Source: Earliella scabrosa (lineage: Eukaryota > Basidiomycota > Agaricomycetes > Polyporales > Polyporaceae). From it: a stretch of 64,000 bases of DNA. The position numbers and the translations under genes are program-made. The notes beneath the pieces were generated by a model. The model had not been told where the DNA came from. It made no database searches and saw only the letters and a program-made list of their open reading frames with translations. The DNA lies in contig JABYQQ010000002.1 in the NCBI GenBank assembly GCA_022605405.1, positions 372,001 through 436,000 on the forward strand. Reading direction: 5' to 3'. This document shows, in pieces, positions 33,840 to 45,073 of this stretch (position 1 is the first letter of the stretch; every line of letters begins with the position of its first letter).

Positions 33840-35377
33840 AAGTGCAGTTGTCTTGTTTGTCCTAACCTCCTGGAGAGGCACAGGATGATAGGAAAGCGGG
33901 ATGTGGGGAGAGGCGCAGAGAACAGAGAGCGGAGACTGCGACGGAATTGCGTTGGACGTTGCTGAGCCACAGGCCCACAGCAGAGTACATCTTCCCACGC
34001 CGCACGTGATCGCGTTGCGGTGGCTTTCCTGAAATGGCAAGGTTCTTGCCCCGGCACTGCGAGGCAGTTCGGCAGTACTTGTAGTACAAGTTAGTGGTTA
34101 ACGAAGTGGCCTACTAGCATGGAGCACCAGCTTCCTCTCTCTGATTATGACAGTTGACCTGCTCGTGTACTACGTACGTTGCTGTGGCATTGTTTTGACC
34201 TGTGCCATTGCGACAGCATTCCAGTCGTTCCCCATGATGCTGAGTAACTACTAATAGTCGGTGCCTCCGTCAAGCCTTGCAGCTTGAAGCTTGAAGCTTG
34301 AACTTCCCTCGTAGGCTCGTACTTACTTGCCGCACAAAAAGGATGGCCGATGACGGAATGGCAGGGGTAAGTAGTGCCTGAGCGGATCGCCCATTCATGT
34401 CCGTTCCTGATCATGAATACAGCCGAGTTCAGCGCTCCGCACAATGATCCCGTCGGGGTCCGACGACAAGGCTGACTGTACTTGCTCAACGCTGCTCAAA
34501 GTCAATCCTCCTCTTCGCTCAGCTTTCCTATCACGACGTTACGAGGCCTTTCACGACGTACCAGTGCAGGGGCTCCGCTTTGTCAAGCTCGATAAGCGGT
34601 CCGGAATGCGTGCCTGCGCCACCGTTGATCGACGTGAGAGCAGACCAGAGAGCCCAGAGGTTGCCAATCCTATCGCACCACGGCCCTCCTTGTCCTCCAA
34701 CTACGACTCTGACGACTACCACGAGCTGAACCGCACTTGCAAGGAGCAAGGGCCAGCCAGCGCCCGCTCTTCAGCAATGGTCGAGGATCACATCAGCATC
34801 CAGGATGTTCCGAGGATAGGGCCGCGGTACTTGGAGGTGAGTTGCTTCTCGTGCGTCATCCCATCACCCCATCTACATCTCCATCCACATGCGTCTTCGA
34901 CACGGGGCAGGACCAAATCTCCTGTGGCGAGAAGCACGGAGCGTCGCATGCAGACCATGCGCGCTGCTCCGAATCTTCCATTTTGACTACATATGCATCT
35001 TCCTGCGCCGCACGACCTACTTCCACTGTAACACTCGCACTGCATCAGCGATAGTGCATCCACACACGCAGGGCAAGGCTGTATCGCGCAAGATGTATTC
35101 TCCTTTGCGGTCATCCTTGCCACCGTCCTCGCGGCGAGTACTGCGCCAGCCCTACTCGTCCTCGAACACGGACGCAAAGTCGCCGGAGTGGAGCTAGAAC
35201 GCTATCTCTCCATAGGCTGGACCACTGCCGCACATGCACATGGTGCACTGGTTCAGTCGACTTCTCCCCTCCCACGCAATTAATAGCGCTCTCGGTGCGC
35301 AGATAGGGCTGGCGGCGTACCACGGAGGACTGATACCATCCGTCCACTGTCAACGCCCTTGACTGATCGCTTTCCAG
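33840..35377. other. Region upstream of the OPT gene; possible unrecognised exons
   Basis: It contains the AT-hook promoter and, on the plus strand, an open stretch from an ATG at 34444. That stretch includes ESPEVANPIAPRPSLSSNYD and VEDHISIQDVPRIGPRYLE, and has a good GTGAGT donor after position 34837. A second plus-strand stretch (about 35090-35280) encodes a hydrophobic helix (FAVILATVLAASTAPALLVL) followed by ERYLSIGW. These could be 5' exons of the transporter gene or a separate small membrane protein; the phases do not let me decide. A triple AGCTTGA repeat lies at 34281-34301. Confidence 0.35.
34281..34301. repeat. Three tandem AGCTTGA units
   Basis: A 7-bp unit repeated three times in non-coding sequence. 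A related AAGCTTGAAGCTTGA occurs near 18160. Confidence 0.7.
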
Positions 35378-38300
35378 TATCCTTACATCGTTGCTGACCG
35401 TCCTCGCCCTCAAGGTCCTCGCCCCCATTATGACCCCCACCTACTTCGGCGAGGGTGTGCAGTCCGTGGGGTCGTTGCAGGAGAAGCTCGCGGGGGATGC
35501 TGAGAAACACCACGGTAAGCGCCTCGCTCCGCTGTTCTTTTGGTTCGTCTTCCCTAATCGGCTCGATGTCAAGTTCCCAACGACGGCGACCAACACTTTG
35601 TGTACGCGGAGCCAGAGTTCGATGACCCCAACTACGACCCCGATGTCGTTATCCTCGGTGAGTACACTCTTGCTCCACGGTGGAAGCGTCACCCTGAGCG
35701 ATTTGACTTCAAGACGATGATTCGCCCTATCCGGAAGTCCGCTCTGCAGTGGCGAATACGGACGACCCCGACATGCCCGTGAATACGTTACGTGCATGGA
35801 CTATCGGCATCCTCTGGTCCATAATTCTTCCGGGCATGAACCAGTTCTTCTTTTTCCGATATCCAACCGTCACCGTGACTGGGGTGAGTGCACCCTTCCT
35901 TCGTAGGTATGACCCGGCTAAGAAGAGTGCAGATTACGGCACAACTCCTTTCCTACCCTCTCGGACGATTATGGGCGTACGCCGTGCCGTCAGTGAGGGT
36001 ATTCGGAATTTCCCTGAATCCCGGGCCCTTCACGGTGAAGGAGCATGTGCTGATCACGATCATGGCGAACGTCGGGTACCAGTCTGCCTACGCGGTGAGC
36101 AATGCCGTGCTCGAGTCTGTCGCACGTCGCTCATCAGCCCTCAGACTGACATCATTGCTGTACAACGAGTGTTCTACAACCAGATATTCAGTTTCGGATA
36201 TCAGTGGATGATGCTGATGTCCACACAGCTGGTACGTCCTCTAGAGTACCTCGCATTGTGCGTTTGCTAATTACTTGCGGCAGATCGGCTTCTCCATCGG
36301 GGGCATCGCGCGACGTTTCCTCGTCGCACCGCCGTCCATGATTTGGCCGACGAATCTGGTGACCTGTGCGCTCTTCAATACGCTGCACTCGCAGCAGTAC
36401 GCTGGGATCGGGAACCGCGGAGGCATCTCGCGCGAGTGGTTCTTCCTCTACGCCTTCCTCGGCTCCTTCATCTGGTTCTTCTTCCCCGGCTACATCTTCC
36501 AGGCGCTCAGCTACTTCAACTGGGTGTGCTGGATCGCGCCGAACAACGTCGTCGTCAACCAGCTGTTCGGGTACTACACCGGCCTCGGGATGTCCCTCAT
36601 CACCTTCGACTGGTCGCAGATCGCGTACATCGGCTCGCCCCTCGCGACGCCGTGGTGGGCCGCGGCGAACGTTGCGGTCGGGTTCGTGTTCTTCTTCTGG
36701 GTGCTCACGCCGGTGGTGTACTACACGAACACGTGGTACTCGCAGTACATGCCGATGTCGACGCGGACGTCGTACGACAACACGGGGGGTGTGTACAACG
36801 TCACGCGCATCCTCACGCCGAACGCGACGCTCGACCTCAAGAAGTACCAGGAGTACTCGCCGCTCTTCCTCTCGGCGACGTTCGCGATGACGTACGGGCT
36901 GTCGTTTGCGAGCATCACGGCGACGATCATGCACACGATCCTGTACTTCAGGAAGCAGATATGGATACAGAGCAGGCGGTCGTTGTCGGAGCAGCCGGAC
37001 ATCCACGCTCGGCTTATGTCGAGGTACCCGCAGGTGCCGGAGTGGTGGTATTCTACGATCTTCGGTGGGTAGCCCTCAACTGCTGGTTTCCGGTTCATTA
37101 CTGACGAATGGGACCACCAGTTACCATGTTTATCTTTGGCGTGGTATCCATTGAGGTGTGGGACACCCAGATGCCGGTGTGGGCCCTGGTACTGGCTTTG
37201 ATCATCTGTACGTACTGTCTGTGTTCAACCTTGACAATAACTGACCATTCATGCCTCCCCGCAGCGGTGGTATACACGATCCCCGTTGGCATGATTCAAG
37301 CTATCACCAACCAGCAGATCGGTCTGAAGTGAGTCGTCTCCCCTCTTCTATCTTCGGTGTGCGTAAGTACTCAAATGGCCGAGCGCAGTGTTATCACAGA
37401 GCTTATCATCGGCTACGCTCTCCCCGGGAGGCCCATAGCGATGATGTTATTCAAGACATATGGGTACATCAGCATGGCCCAAGCTCTGCAGTTCACCTCG
37501 GACTTCAAGCTCGGGCATTACATGAAAGTTCCGTACGTTCTTCCCCCGACCGTGCACCGACATGCCAGCTCACATGCCATCCACAGCCCCCGCGCGATGT
37601 TCTTCAGCCAAGTTGTCGCCGCCATCATCGCGGGCACCGTGCAGCTCGGGGTGCAGACGTGGATGTTCGAGCACATCCCCGACATGTGCAAGCCCGACCA
37701 GAAGGACCGGTTCATCTGCGCGTCGACGGAGGTGTTCGGGACCGCGTCGATCATCTGGGGCGTGATCGGCCCGCAGCGGCAGTTCTCGTCCGGGCAGATC
37801 TACTACGGGCTCGTGTACTTTTTCCTCGTCGGCGCGATCTGCCCGCTCGGGGCGTACCTCGTCAGCCTGCGCTGGCCGAACTCGTTCCTCCGCTACGTCA
37901 ACTTTCCCGTCATCTTCAACGGCACGAGCTGGATCCCGCCCGCGTCCGCGGTCAACTACGTGCCGTGGACGATCGTCGGCTTTATCTTCAACTTTGTCAT
38001 CCGCCGGAGACATTTCTCGTGGTGGACGAAGTACAACTGTGCGTCTTCCCTTTTCCCCCGGTCGGTCTCGTGCTGCTTGAGCGTGTGGCTGACGCGCGAC
38101 GGACAGACATCCTTTCCGCGGGGCTGGATGCCGGCGTCGCGATCGGGATTATCATCATCTATTTCTGTTTGCAGTACCCGAAGAACGGCACGATAGGTGC
38201 CCACACCATCCAGGCGTGGTGGGGGAACACCGTTGCCACCAACACAGCCGATTATGGACATAGAGGGTCGGGTACTGCCTTCTCCGCCGTGCCGCCTGAG

Positions 38301-38393
38301 GGCACCTTCGGGTACGTGTCGAGCTCTCAGTACCACCTGCTTCACCGAAGGCTGACGTCTCATGATGGTCCATACAGACCTTCGACGTGGTAG
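35378..38393 (+). CDS. OPT-family small oligopeptide transporter (5' end uncertain)
   Basis: Proton-coupled importer of tetra- and pentapeptides in the plasma membrane. The first exon clearly seen starts after the acceptor at 35377 and reads SLLTVLALKVLAPIM, then GVQSVGSLQEKLAGDAEKHH. An acidic segment (EPEFDDPNYDPDVVILG) and YPEVRSAVANTDDPDMPVNT follow, the usual lead-in to the first helix. Helices include LRAWTIGILWSIILPGMNQF, the PGPFTVKEHVLITIMANVGY motif, SFGYQWMMLMSTQLIGFSIG and WPTNLVTCALFNTLHSQQYA. Later come VSIEVWDTQMPVWALVLALI, YALPGRPIAMMLFKTYGYIS, RYVNFPVIFNGTSWIPPASA and HFSWWTKYNYILSAGLDAGV. The last exon adds only PSTW after GTFG. About ten exons are present. The N-terminal start codon was not identified; it lies upstream, perhaps from 34444 on. 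The protein fits a peptide-uptake role beside the secreted proteases. Confidence 0.9.
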
Positions 38394-38810
38394 AGTTTGC
38401 TCATGTGTCAGTAGCTTATGGTGTAATAGTAGTAGTACTCTTAGGTTATCGCGTTGCTCTCTGTTATCGGTTTGCTCTGTCTGCCTGTTGTACCTCTTAG
38501 CGATACATTATTCATCTTCATTTTTGAACCACTCGATCGGCAGTCGGCCCTCCATCTGACCAACGCGTGTGCGCCCCGATCCCGCAGCCGAAACTTAGTG
38601 TTTGGGCAAGGATTCGGGAAGCACGGCGGCAAGTAAGGGTATTCAATCTATGACGAAAGAGTGTTCCTTGGAGTAGCAAGAGGACACCGAAAAAGCGGAA
38701 CGGAAAGCAGCGCGCGGGCATACGTCAGATCTCAACCAATGTGTCCCGAGAGAAACAACCCTTTTTTCGACTGGTGTCCATGTCCGTGCGCGCAGCAGAG
38801 CACGCGCTTT
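38394..38810. other. Short convergent intergenic region
   Basis: 3' flanks of the OPT gene (+) and cyclophilin gene (-). No feature was seen. Confidence 0.5.
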
Positions 38811-39714
38811 TCATAGCTCGCCCGACGAGGTGATCACGACCCGCGACTTGGGACGGCCCGAGTCCGATCCCGCAGCCTCGATCTGCTTGACGACATCCAT
38901 ACCCTGCTCAACCTCCCCAAACACGACGTGCTTGCCATCAAGCCATGACGTCACGACGGTCGTGATGAAGAACTGCGAGATAGAACGATGAGAAACGGCC
39001 GAAGCGCACGCGAGGCGCAACGCGCCGGATTGGCAGCCTTCTGGGAGCGGGCAAGACACGCACCTGAGAGCCGTTCGTGTTCGGCCCTGCGTTCGCCATG
39101 GACAGCAGACCCGGCTTGCTGTGCCGGAGAGTGAAGTTCTCGTCTATGACGGCGGGGTGTGGGCATCGGCATGACGGAAGCGGGGCGCACACACTCAGAT
39201 CTGGGGTACGCACCTGCAAACTTCTCGCCGTAAATCGACTTCCCGCCGGTTCCGTTGTGTCGTGTGAAGTCGCCACCCTGGAGCATGAACTGCATGCGCG
39301 CCCGGCCGGTCGCTATGGCGTCAGCGGCCGTCCGAGACGTCTTGGGGCTGAGAATAGAGAACGCACGTTGGGGATGATTCGGTGGAATGTGCTGCCCGCG
39401 TAGCCGAAGCCGTGCTGGCCGGTGGCCAGCTCGCGGAAGTTCCGCGCAGTTTTCGGCACGACGTCGTCGTAGAGCCGGAACACGATGCGGCCGGTGGGCT
39501 TGGAGTCGATGGCGACGTCGAACTACGCGAAGAGCGGATGAGAACCTTGCCCGCAGCGCAGCAGCGGACTGCACTCACAAATACTCGCGACCTGCATCGA
39601 CGGGGCGCGCACGGGGGCCTTCATGACGTGTCAACTCACGTAGGATTTGCGTACTTACATGTTGGTGGATGCCGTGGACGCTGTGCTCATGAAGCGGCGT
39701 AGGTACGAGGTCAT
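38811..39714 (-). CDS. Peptidyl-prolyl cis-trans isomerase (cyclophilin), probably mitochondrial
   Basis: Catalyses proline isomerisation during protein folding; the cyclosporin-binding family. The N-terminal exon [19 protein letters not shown] and a tiny second exon rich in Arg and Cys ([13 protein letters not shown]) precede the core. That extension is basic and hydroxylated with no acids, like a mitochondrial presequence. The core reads [40 protein letters not shown] and FHRIIPN. It continues with the catalytic [20 protein letters not shown] and [20 protein letters not shown], then [20 protein letters not shown]. It ends in [10 protein letters not shown]. The active-site Arg (FHRIIP), Phe/Met/Gln (FMLQGGDF) and Trp ([10 protein letters not shown]) are all present. 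Six or so exons are joined by short introns. A TATATAA on the minus strand about 240 bases upstream (39953-39959) may be its TATA box. Confidence 0.9.
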
Positions 39715-39952
39715 GGTGGTAGCAGGACGGGGTGAGAGTCGGGTGGGATGGTGGCGGAACGAGGTAGAAGTACGGGAATCATTAGCGCGAACGCGTCGAA
39801 GGCGGCAGTAAGCGCGCTCGCTTACCACGTGTTATGGGGTGGCTGAAGGCGGGGTGGCGGATAGCACAGTACGTTTGCACAGACGCGAGACGAGCAAGTA
39901 GAGAGAAAGCGAGTCTGGAGAGGAATGGAACATAGCGAGATAGCTGCTGAAC

Positions 39953-39959
39953 TTATATA
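39953..39959 (-). promoter_or_regulatory. TATA-like box upstream of the cyclophilin gene
   Basis: TATATAA on the minus strand, about 240 bases before the cyclophilin ATG. It is the only TATA-like match close upstream. Its function is inferred. Confidence 0.3.
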
Positions 39960-42500
39960 CAGGGCAGAGGCACAAAGTTAACAAGTCCGCGAACAGTAAT
40001 TGGCCGCCGGTGGCAGGATGCGGTCGATGGCATCTCTGCTAGAGCGCGTCCTCGTACCGGAGAACAACACTAATGGATCCGCACCTGGAACGAGGGTGCC
40101 TTCTCCATTACAGACCGCGTCCAGGCTCTGCGCGCGGGAGAGCCCAAAGTCGATGCTCGGGCACACTGCGACCCACGTGTTGATGTCATCCCGCAATGCC
40201 TACTGCGCGCGAACGCACCGCGCCGACCTCCTCGAGCACACCAACTGTCCTGGTGCGACGGAAGCCCTGATCAGTGCCGAGCATGTACAGCCTCGGGCGC
40301 TACTATGTTCCAGAACAGTGCCCGCACGCCACCCCACACCCAACGAGGCTGCCGCGTCTGCGCGAACCGTCTTCGGTGGCGAACGTCCAACGCCTCCGAG
40401 CGATAGGAAGTCCGGCCAGGTATAACGACGGGCGGCGCAGAGTTCTCTGGAAACGAGAATACATCAGAGAACCCAGCTGCTACTGTGCTGCCGGCACCAG
40501 AACAACGATCTATGTACTCACATAGCGCTCGGATTGTCTCTCCTGTGGGACGCAGTCTAGACTCGGTCCACAGAGTTTGCGAATTTTGTGCGGCGGGAGT
40601 CACAGCTCGTTCGCCACGTTCTTCCGTAAGTGCTCGAGTGCCTAGAAGGGTCCGAGTCCGAGTCGGACGCCGGTTCATGTGCATCAACGAACCTAGAGCC
40701 AATGACTGCCGCTGCACAACTGTGACACGAAGCTTTATACATTCAAGCTATTCTGACTCGTTTCCAGGAAGCCGAGGGTCTAATGGGTGCGCGTGGGGAA
40801 ACGAGCCGCATCATCAGCACACGTAGGGCAATTGACTGACAGCGTAAATACTTACGAGGGCGGAGGCTGATAGGTCAACCATTGATAGGGGAATCAGACT
40901 ATCGTGGGCCAATCAGAGACACGGCACGAGCCCCGGGCCTAGTCCTCTGCGTAGGCAGGTGAGCCTCTCAGACAGGACGAAACGAACGGAGTGGCGTTCG
41001 CCTCCTCTGCTGGGCCCACTGTGCACCGCCCTACGCAGCAGGTGATGTCGCCATCGTCCCCAAACCAGCCATGTGCGGTCCCAAGCCGCCTGAGCCTTCA
41101 AAGCCAGCGATTCGGCGCGCGCACGGCAGCGCGAGTGCGTTCGAGGGAACGCCTCGTCCATATAGAACGCCTGCGAAGCAGACGTCGAGGCATCGCTGAA
41201 CTCAGTATTAGCGTCATACGTTAATATGGCAATGCGTTCTGGCCGCGCCAACCTTCGAGAAGATGTACGGCCCGACGTAATTTGTAGATGAGCCAGAAGC
41301 GAGCTCGCTCCGCCATCGATAAGGTAACAAAGGATACAAGGCAGCTGCAGCGATCGCGCTGCTCGATACGAGACACCTACAACTGCTGGAGAGTGCCATC
41401 GCCCCCGTTTTGTGGTTGGAAAACGGGGGTCGGGCGGTCAGGGACATACACAATCACGAGCGCTGTGACTGACGCGACTCACCACCTGCTCAGGTCGCAT
41501 AACGTCTGATCGGGCCCCGAGGCTGTGTGTTCGAGGAGGACGATGTGATCAAGGGTGTGCACGAGCTTCTCAGCCCAAAGTTCGGGGTTGTGCCGGGATC
41601 GGGATCGTAGGCGCACTCTGCGGCCTCCCAAAACTGCTCCCGAACCCACGAAGCTCAGGGAGCTGCCATGGCCTTCTATGGACGACGACGATGAGGTATG
41701 ACATCCCCCGTCGAATCCTACCGGCGCTGCGATGCCATGCGTACACTGACCTGGTATTTACACGAATGGGAATGGAAGCCTGACGAGGGTTTCGCGTGCA
41801 AGGATTATAGAACTCACCGACCGGTACCGCGACCTGGGCGCAGCAGGGTCCCGTTTGCTAAAAGTGAACGCGGTCTTCTCATGCTTGCGAACTCGTACGG
41901 CACCTACCCCGGGTGCGGAAGAGGACAGGAATCCAGCTCGCTCTGCCCCCTGCGCAGCGAGGTAGAATGATTACGTGTGTGTCGTTGAGCGGAGTGTTTC
42001 ATACGTCGACGCGAACGTTGGCCTATTTTCAACAGGTCCGGTGGGCCGATGATGCCGAGATCTGTGCATCGCACGGCACAGGGATGAACCACTGTGGCTA
42101 GCAAGATGAGAGCGACGGGGTAAGTTGCATAGGGATGCCTCGACCGACACTCCGGTTGGGCATCCACACTTCCCTGATATCCCTCTCTTACGGTGGCAAT
42201 CCTAAGTCACCGGCATTTCGTTGACCGTAGGCACCTGTTCATAGGCGCAGGGTTAAAGGTGTGACTGCGAGCTGTAGAGGGTGTGCGGGTGACCTAGCTG
42301 TACGTGAGCATCGAACAAGGTTGTGGGGCTACTCAATACCGCTCTTCCGCGAAGGTAGGCGGCCGACTTGAACCACCCGAGGCAGCTCCGCGTTCCCACC
42401 CTGGTTCTTGCTTGATACCACCAATGTCTGCTGCCACGCACATTGCGCGATGTGGTAGGGAAGAGCGTCCGGAGGCGTGCTGGAGCTTGATATACATGTA
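39960..42500. other. Long intergenic region without a supported gene
   Basis: About 2.5 kb. Several open frames exist (minus 40271-40717, minus 40913-41251, plus 40000-40425) but none has a motif or a convincing exon chain. The minus frame ending at 39978 (SLDAVCNGEGTLVPGADPLV, then FSGTRTRSSRDAIDRILPPA) and the minus frame at 41140-41250 (FSDASTSASQAFYMDEAFPR) look somewhat protein-like. They could be remnants or exons of an unrecognised gene. Confidence 0.35.
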
Positions 42501-42529
42501 ACCTACCGATAGCCAGAGCCAGGCCGTGC

Positions 42530-43745
42530 GTAGTATTTCCATGTGCCCAAACTTCCGCGCACCTCGGAGAAAGTATGTGTCGGTCGGATTGGTCAGATAA
42601 GCTCGAAGGGTTGATTGAGCGTCGGAACCGTGGGCTTCGCCGAAGAGGAGGATGTAGTAGAAGAGCGGCTTGATAGCAAGAAGACCGGCACGATTCTGTC
42701 GGATGAGTCAATAACGCTCACCAGTACGTCACATCCTGGATGTGAGCATCCACCAGCAGCGGGCCGAATCCGACTGCGCTCGTTGTGTGGTTGAGGGCTT
42801 CTCCCGGGACGTGTCTCGGCCATCGGTCGGTCACCTGTGAAAAGCCAGGAAGCAACGCATCCGTAATGCAGAGAGGGGCCTAGGGCGGATGCGTGACAGG
42901 AAACGGTGCGCATATATGCGTATAATCGGTAGATAGAAGAGCAACGATACCGCGCTGAACATGCCCGGCAATCTGTCCATAAGGTCGTTGTCAGTAGAGA
43001 CGACAACTGCTCGGGATACAAACCCCACATGATAATGTGAGTAGTTACCTCTCCATCGCCGTGCCCTCAGGATAGTACAATTCTAGATTTTGGTATGTGA
43101 CTCCGGATGCCATGGCATGAAGCTTGAAGGCCGCCAGCACGCCTTGCGAGGCAACTACGTAGACGTAGTTTGAGGCGGAATAGATGATGTTCCAACGACG
43201 GCACATTTCCAGCGATCAGTTCAACCTTCAGATGAGCACCAAACGATGCACTCTCCGGTCTTTCCCGTCGACGGTCGAACCTGTACTCAATCGACGGCGC
43301 TGTCAGTAGTAGGATATTCCAGCCACAAGTTCGGCGATTACTGAATTGGTGGGTGAAGCTCTCACCTCACGTCCTGTCACAAGGCCGGTGAGCCATAGAA
43401 GAACTATCCTGTGCGTACCGGCACTCTCGTCGACCTAGCGGCGGCTTGATCTCCGTGAAACATGAGACAGACGGATCCGCGCGTGACAAGGGCGACTGAA
43501 TGGTTCGTTTGCCTGCCGAAGAGCCGCTACATTGCCATTGCTGCGAGCTTGATAACCCATGAGCGTACCGCCCTTTTATGTGCCAAGACGAAGACACCCT
43601 GTAGGAACTAGGAAGCATCCAGTCATTAGATGGTTCTGCCAACATCGATTCTGGTGACTGGCATGAGCAAAATTACCTTGACAACATGTGCATACAAGTC
43701 CGTGAACGAGAGGCAATGCCATGATGAGGTCTTCAGTAGATGAGG
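42530..43745 (-). CDS. Unrecognised multi-exon gene (several exons seen, structure incomplete)
   Basis: Not recognised. On the minus strand several neighbouring stretches look like true exons. One is 43677-43745, giving LLKTSSWHCLSFTDLYAHVV plus K between a TAG acceptor and a GTAATT donor. It joins in frame to GVFVLAHKRAVRSWVIKLAA after the CTACAG acceptor at about 43604. A stretch near 43060-43210 reads WNIIYSASNYVYVVASQGVL, AAFKLHAMASGVTYQNLELY and YPEGTAMER before a GTAACT donor. Next come DNDLMDRLPGMFSAVSLLFY with LPIIRIYAHRF (about 42890-43000), then WPRHVPGEALNHTTSAVGFG. The last reads AIKPLFYYILLFGEAHGSDA, QSTLRAYLTNPTDTYFLRGA and RKFGHMEM (about 42540-42690). Hydrophobic segments suggest a membrane or globular enzyme. 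The joins, start and stop are not settled, and a decayed gene is possible. Confidence 0.4.
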
Positions 43746-43914
43746 CTAGGAAACTTGGTTCGGGGGTCGACGATACTTGTGGCGCAGTAAGTAAGTTGCG
43801 CAGTTTACACTGAACTTCCTTGACAGAACTTCTGGGCACCCCGCTTAGGTAATGGATTCGCACCATTGCCGGCGAAGCCGGGCAGTGATATGAGGCTGTG
43901 CAACCCTAACTCCG

Positions 43915-43922
43915 TATATAAA
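43915..43922 (+). promoter_or_regulatory. TATA box of the RCR-like gene
   Basis: TATATAAA lies 56 bases before the ATG at 43978, an ordinary spacing for a fungal TATA promoter with a short leader. Confidence 0.55.
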
Positions 43923-43977
43923 CCAAATAATCTTGGGTCTTGTCATTCTCCACTTTTCCCCCAACATCCATCTAGTC

Positions 43978-44662
43978 ATGCGTAAGTTTGTCTTGCATTC
44001 CGCGAAGATCAAATGCTCATCCAAAACTGTAGGCAACCGAACTTTTACGACCTTTGCTGCCGCGCTGTATGCGGTCTCTGTTCTGCCAGGAGCACAAGCA
44101 TATTGCTACTATGATCAGTTCGGCAGACGGCACTGCACACTGTCAACTGGGGCTCGCATCGGAATTGCTATCGCTGCTGGTGAGTTCTCATGGTCATATC
44201 AGAGCCACACACAGAATCTGACTTTTTACCTCCAGCCGCGATCGGCCTCATGCTGATTATATATGCTTTCATCCGTTTGTTCCGGCAGAGATCTGCTCGA
44301 CGGAACGCAAACCTTGCGTATGTTAACACCTCCGGTGTAGCGGGCACTGTACCTCCTGGCCCGCCGCCGCCCGGATACGCACCCCAAGGAGGCTACTATC
44401 CGCAGGGTTACGGTGGGCCTAGTCCATACAACGGCGGATATGCCCCCCAGTACCCGCCTCAGACGTACAACGCTCAGAGTCCGTACCCTTCGGTGAGTCA
44501 ATCCCGTTACGCAGGTTTGTCTCTGCTGTCAGCTGACCCTCCGAGCAGCCCCAGCCGCCTCCTCCCGGTGGTGATTATGCGCCGCCACAAGGCCCACCGC
44601 CGAATGCTAACGCGCAATATGCGCCTCCTACCGGACCACCGCCGTTCTCGGAGAAGCATTAA
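43978..44662 (+). CDS. Small secreted-type single-pass membrane protein with Pro/Tyr/Gly-rich tail (RCR-like)
   Basis: Four exons (43978-43981, 44033-44179, 44236-44492 and 44549-44662) give 173 residues in frame. The first exon is only ATGC, and the splice creates the start MRNRTFTTFAAALYAVSVLP with signal cleavage after GAQA. The mature protein begins YCYYDQFGRRHCTLSTGARI, a short Cys-flanked ectodomain. A membrane helix follows (GIAIAAAAIGLMLIIYAFI) and then a basic RLFRQRSARRNA stop. The cytoplasmic tail is built of PPGPPPPGYAPQGGYYPQGY-type repeats and PPQ/PPNA motifs and ends PPPFSEKH. The layout resembles fungal RCR proteins, which route plasma-membrane proteins to the vacuole through PY motifs, and similar short agaricomycete proteins. 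The functional assignment is inference. Confidence 0.75.
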
Positions 44663-45073
44663 TTGAGAGACCTGTGCCTTGACGATTTATGCATGATATT
44701 AACGACGGACCAGGACGGACCATTGTTCCCGATGTCGATACTGTATCACGAATTTGTAATACATGATTACCGTTACACCTAACTTGCTTCCCTGCTGGAT
44801 GGGAACGTACGCTGTTCTGACTGTGATGTGCACGGTGGGAAGCCTGGAATCGTACTCGTAACCGCCTTTGTTCCGCAAAGATTGAAGGACACGTCGGGAG
44901 AGGACTGCTCCTGGGCGTTTTCGGCCGTTGGCAACGGTGACGACGAGAATTATTGCCGCCGCGTGGCTCGCTTGCCTTCATCAATTCCCCCTGTCGGCTC
45001 CCACCACCACCACCGTCCTCGTCGACCTCGACGTGCTCGAGCCCCAGGACAGCTTTCATTCTCTTCTTTCTTA
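44663..45073. other. Intergenic region, promoter and leader of the Msb1/Mug8 gene
   Basis: A plus-strand frame continuous with the downstream gene is open from 44828 (through SHHHHRPRRPRRARAPGQLS), but no upstream ATG context looks better than the ATG at 45074. It is taken as 5' leader. Confidence 0.4.

Noticed and set aside
36188..37104. Long frames of 250-270 residues on both strands across the transporter gene
   Set aside because: They are shadows of the GC-rich OPT coding sequence. Only the frame with the helices and OPT motifs is real.
38945..38955. TGACGTCA octamer as a regulatory site
   Set aside because: It lies inside the cyclophilin coding sequence; a chance match is expected in a window of this size.
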